Shown: positions 30,650 to 35,595 of the stretch, in pieces
Layout of the letters: every line of letters starts with the position of its first letter
Position numbering within the stretch: the stretch's first letter is position 1
Assembly: GCA_015228785.1 (NCBI GenBank)
Contig: JADGCU010000015.1
Location: 1-35,595 of the forward strand
DNA: 35,595 bases
Origin: Candidatus Omnitrophota bacterium
Lineage (GTDB): Bacteria; Omnitrophota; Gorgyraeia; Zapsychrales; Fredricksoniimonadaceae
Direction: 5' to 3'
Made by a program: the position numbers and the translations under genes
Notes under the pieces: generated by a model
What the model was told of the DNA's origin: nothing
What the model saw: only the letters and a program-made list of their open reading frames with translations
Databases searched by the model: none

Positions 30650-31655
30650 TCACCACATCCACTAATTTCAAGACTTCGTCAGAGATCGTGATCCCTAAAG
30701 CACGCGCTGTCTTAAGATTGACCATGCTTATCCCTTTTTCTGCTGTCTTGATCGGTATTCCTGTTGGCTTCTCCCCTCCAATAATCCGTAAAGCGATCTG
30801 TCCAGCCTCAAAACCATGCTCATAACCAGACTCCACAACACCGCATAAAACCCCGTCCTGAATAGCAAAGTCAAGTAACCCTACAGAAGGAATTTTTATG
30901 TTTTCCCGCGTCCAATCCATCACTTCCCCTGGCGCCAAGCTCGGTAAATTCGAAGCTTTCTTAATCGTATGGTATGTATAAAAGACCAAAGCATCGACCT
31001 TATGGTTAAACTCCATAATTCGTTTTTTCCAAAGAGAAAAAACTTCAACAATCTTATAATCCTTCACAATAATATTTTTGATGTTTTCTTCTATATGCCT
31101 CAAAGCACCTACAGATGTCTCACCAGAATCGCTCATAACAGCAATATTTTTTACAGAAGGGACAATTTCACGTAAAAGCGCTAGAGACTGATTAATGAAA
31201 GGCCGCTCAAGAACCCCTGAAACATTATCTGCGGGAAATCCATAGTCCTCAGGATCGCCGTTAACACCACAAAAAACAAAAAATGGCCTCTTGTTAAGAT
31301 AGTGACGTGTCACAAACGCCTGCGCATTATCATCTGACACAATCACCACATCAGGCTTAACCTCAGAAATTTTCTCACGGGCTTTTTTACCCATCTCAAC
31401 CATCCATTCTTGAGACGTATAGCGCTTGGTATCCATATAAAAAATATCTAAAGAGACTTCTTGTTCATTTAAAGCAGCCTGAACCCCCCTTGTGATATCT
31501 TTTACCCAACTATACTCTGAATGATAACTATGGATTAACAGAATTTTATGCGACGATTGTATTGGAAGGTCCTGAGAGAAGGCCTCTTGAGAAAACAAAG
31601 AAAGGAAAAGAAAAAAGAAGAAACCAGGAAAAATGCGCCTCAGGACATCTTTCAT
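30636..31655 (-). CDS. ABC-type substrate-binding protein (ABC_sub_bind family), likely a sensor accessory
   Basis: 339 aa; signal peptide; KILLIHSYHSEYSWVKDITRGVQAAL, PDVVIVSDDNAQAFVTRHY, PFFVFCGVNGDPEDYG; overlaps the histidine kinase by 14 nt. Confidence 0.85.
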   Translation of the reverse strand: MKDVLRRIFPGFFFFLFLSLFSQEAFSQDLPIQSSHKILLIHSYHSEYSWVKDITRGVQAALNEQEVSLDIFYMDTKRYTSQEWMVEMGKKAREKISEVKPDVVIVSDDNAQAFVTRHYLNKRPFFVFCGVNGDPEDYGFPADNVSGVLERPFINQSLALLREIVPSVKNIAVMSDSGETSVGALRHIEENIKNIIVKDYKIVEVFSLWKKRIMEFNHKVDALVFYTYHTIKKASNLPSLAPGEVMDWTRENIKIPSVGLLDFAIQDGVLCGVVESGYEHGFEAGQIALRIIGGEKPTGIPIKTAEKGISMVNLKTARALGITISDEVLKLVDVVIDEK

Positions 31656-31685
31656 GCTGTCTCCTTCAAAAAATAAGAACAGAAA

Positions 31686-32264
31686 CTAGGCCGCAGCTAA
31701 AAGCGACTTGACCTGATCCAAAAGGACAGTCGTGTTGAAAGGCTTATCCAAACAAAAATCAACGCCCATTTTAAGGAGCTTTTCTTTATCAGCTTCATCA
31801 AAATACGCCGACACGCCAATGATCTTCGTATTTTGACAATTAGCGGAACGCTTGATCTTCTGAGCTACCTCAAAACCATTCATTCCGGGCATTTTCATAT
31901 CAAGGATAACAAGAGCAGGCTTAAAAAGAAGGAGCTTAATTCCCGCCTCAAATCCATCATAGGCCACATCAATCTCAAAAGCCTGTTCCTTGCGCAGTAT
32001 CCTTTTAATGCTATTGACCATATTAATATCATCATCAACAATGAGAATCTTACGACTATCCCCGCGCGACTCAAAATTCTCAGGAATAGGCATATTGTAT
32101 TGTTTCAAGAATGAAATAAAATCCTCAATCTTCACACGACTATGATTGCCTGGCGTGCGATAGGCCTTCAGTTTGCCATCATGGATCCACTGAAGAACAG
32201 TCCGCAGATGAATATGGCAAAGATCTGCGATTTCACCAGTTGTCAGAGGTTTTTCATTTGCCAT
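31686..32264 (-). CDS. response regulator with N-terminal excisionase/MerR-like HTH and C-terminal receiver domain
   Basis: 192 aa; LTTGEIADLCHIHLRTVLQWIHDGKLKAYRTPGNHSRVKIEDFISFL then KILIVDDDINMVNSI...PALVILDMKMPGMNGFE. Confidence 0.92.
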   Translation of the reverse strand: MANEKPLTTGEIADLCHIHLRTVLQWIHDGKLKAYRTPGNHSRVKIEDFISFLKQYNMPIPENFESRGDSRKILIVDDDINMVNSIKRILRKEQAFEIDVAYDGFEAGIKLLLFKPALVILDMKMPGMNGFEVAQKIKRSANCQNTKIIGVSAYFDEADKEKLLKMGVDFCLDKPFNTTVLLDQVKSLLAAA

Positions 32265-32276
32265 AGCAGTCTCCTA

Positions 32277-32294
32277 TTTTTCTAGTTTTTCTAG
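32277..32294. repeat. perfect tandem 9-bp direct repeat (TTTTTCTAG)x2
   Basis: ttttctag units at 32277-32285 and 32286-32294 (CTAGAAAAA x2 on the minus strand), between the predicted promoter and the response regulator ATG. Confidence 0.8.
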
Positions 32295-32299
32295 TAAAA

Positions 32300-32328
32300 A
32301 GAGTACCCAACTTTATGATAATTGTCAA
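32300..32328 (-). promoter_or_regulatory. candidate promoter TTGACA-N17-TACTCT for the sensory operon
   Basis: Minus-strand TTGACA (32323-32328), 17-nt spacer, TACTCT (32300-32305). Confidence 0.5.
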
Positions 32329-32351
32329 GCTGCTAATTAAAAGAGGCCAGG

Positions 32352-32645
32352 TTATGATGTCTTTTTCGGCATGGAAAGCGCCAAAGAATCAGCAGCATCC
32401 AGAAGGATTGTCGCTTGATTAGCCGAAATCTCAAAGAAACCTTTTCGGGTGGTCGAGAATCGCAGGGTTTTTTCGGAGACCGGACGGACTTCAAAGGGCC
32501 CGGCTTTAAGTGAGGAGATAAGAGGCGCATGGTCAACAAGAATACCCATAAACCCTGCGCCACCTGGAACAGAAAGATAGGTGATCTCCCCTTCAAAAAG
32601 TACACGTTCCGGGGTCATCACTGATAACATAAGCTTTTTTGACAT
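32352..32645 (-). CDS. atpC: F-type ATP synthase epsilon subunit (short form)
   Basis: 97 aa; KLMLSVMTPERVLFEGEITYLSVPGGAGFMGILVDHAPLISSLKAG. Confidence 0.92.
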   Translation of the reverse strand: MSKKLMLSVMTPERVLFEGEITYLSVPGGAGFMGILVDHAPLISSLKAGPFEVRPVSEKTLRFSTTRKGFFEISANQATILLDAADSLALSMPKKTS

Positions 32646-32663
32646 AAAAATTAAAACCCTGCT

Positions 32664-34935
<2,272 letters not shown>

Positions 34936-34938
34936 AGA

Positions 34939-35595
34939 TTATTTCTTTAAAAATGCCTGTTTGAATTCCTGAGCTGCCTTCATCAAAAGATCCGCGTTCT
35001 CCGTAGAAAGGTCTCCCGTTGTATCAATCGTGTTTTCGATCGCCGGATATTTTGTCGCAATAAACTTATAAAATCCATCCTCGAACTTCTTAATCGACTC
35101 TGAGGGGACATCATCCAAAAGTCCACCAACACCGACATAAATGATCATGACCTGCTTGGCAAGTGAAAGTGGTGAAAACTGCGCCTGCTTGAGGATCTCA
35201 ACAACCTTTTCCCCGCGTGTGATTTGATCCTGTGTGGCCTTATCCAGATCGGAGCCGAACTGCAGAAACGTGACAAGCTCCCGATACTGAGCAAGATCAA
35301 GTCTCACCTTACCCGACACTTTCCGCATAGCCTTAGCCTGAGCCTTTCCACCGACACGAGAAACAGAAAGACCCACATTGATGGCCGGGCGTACACCAGA
35401 ATAAAAAAGATCAGATTCTAAGTAAATCTGCCCATCTGTAATTGAGATAACATTGGTTGGAATATAGCTTGTGATGTCACCTCCCTGCGTCTCAATAATA
35501 GGAAGCGCCGTCAAAGAACCCGCCCCCAGTGAATCTGAAAGCTTGGCCGCCCGTTCCAAAAGACGAGAATGAAGATAAAAGATATCCCCAGGATA
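34939..35595 (-). CDS. atpA: F-type ATP synthase alpha subunit, C-terminal part (gene continues beyond the window)
   Basis: Frame open to the window edge: [21 protein letters not shown]...[32 protein letters not shown]. Confidence 0.97.
   Translation of the reverse strand, partial: YPGDIFYLHSRLLERAAKLSDSLGAGSLTALPIIETQGGDITSYIPTNVISITDGQIYLESDLFYSGVRPAINVGLSVSRVGGKAQAKAMRKVSGKVRLDLAQYRELVTFLQFGSDLDKATQDQITRGEKVVEILKQAQFSPLSLAKQVMIIYVGVGGLLDDVPSESIKKFEDGFYKFIATKYPAIENTIDTTGDLSTENADLLMKAAQEFKQAFLKK

Overview
The window is a 35.6 kb bacterial chromosomal segment. From gene content and protein style it is plausibly Candidatus Omnitrophota; that is inference and was not searched. Most of it is housekeeping: exoIII, a Nudix hydrolase, an AmmeMemoRadiSam-type radical SAM enzyme, two PilZ proteins, a WrbA-like flavodoxin, RseC, a three-subunit NAD(P) transhydrogenase, fumC, pepA, gltA, an HD-GYP response regulator, surE, menG/ubiE, trxB, bioB, thiC, a stand-alone glutamate-synthase-like FMN protein, a three-gene sensory operon, and the atpA(partial)-atpG-atpD-atpC end of an F-type ATP synthase operon. 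The standout is a single 2196-aa ORF on the minus strand (6975..13565). It appears to fuse a signal-peptide-bearing N-terminal module, a B12-binding/radical SAM enzyme, a nucleoside-diphosphate-kinase-like domain split by a large insertion, a UDP-sugar-pyrophosphorylase-like domain and a short C-terminal tail module. Other items worth checking are a well-preserved 601-aa protein of unknown function, a tandem 9-bp repeat on top of the promoter of a response regulator, a 21-bp dyad between bioB and the 601-aa gene, tandem hairpins in the leader of the GltB-like gene, and a probable leaderless thiC. I saw no tRNA, rRNA, CRISPR array or insertion sequence.
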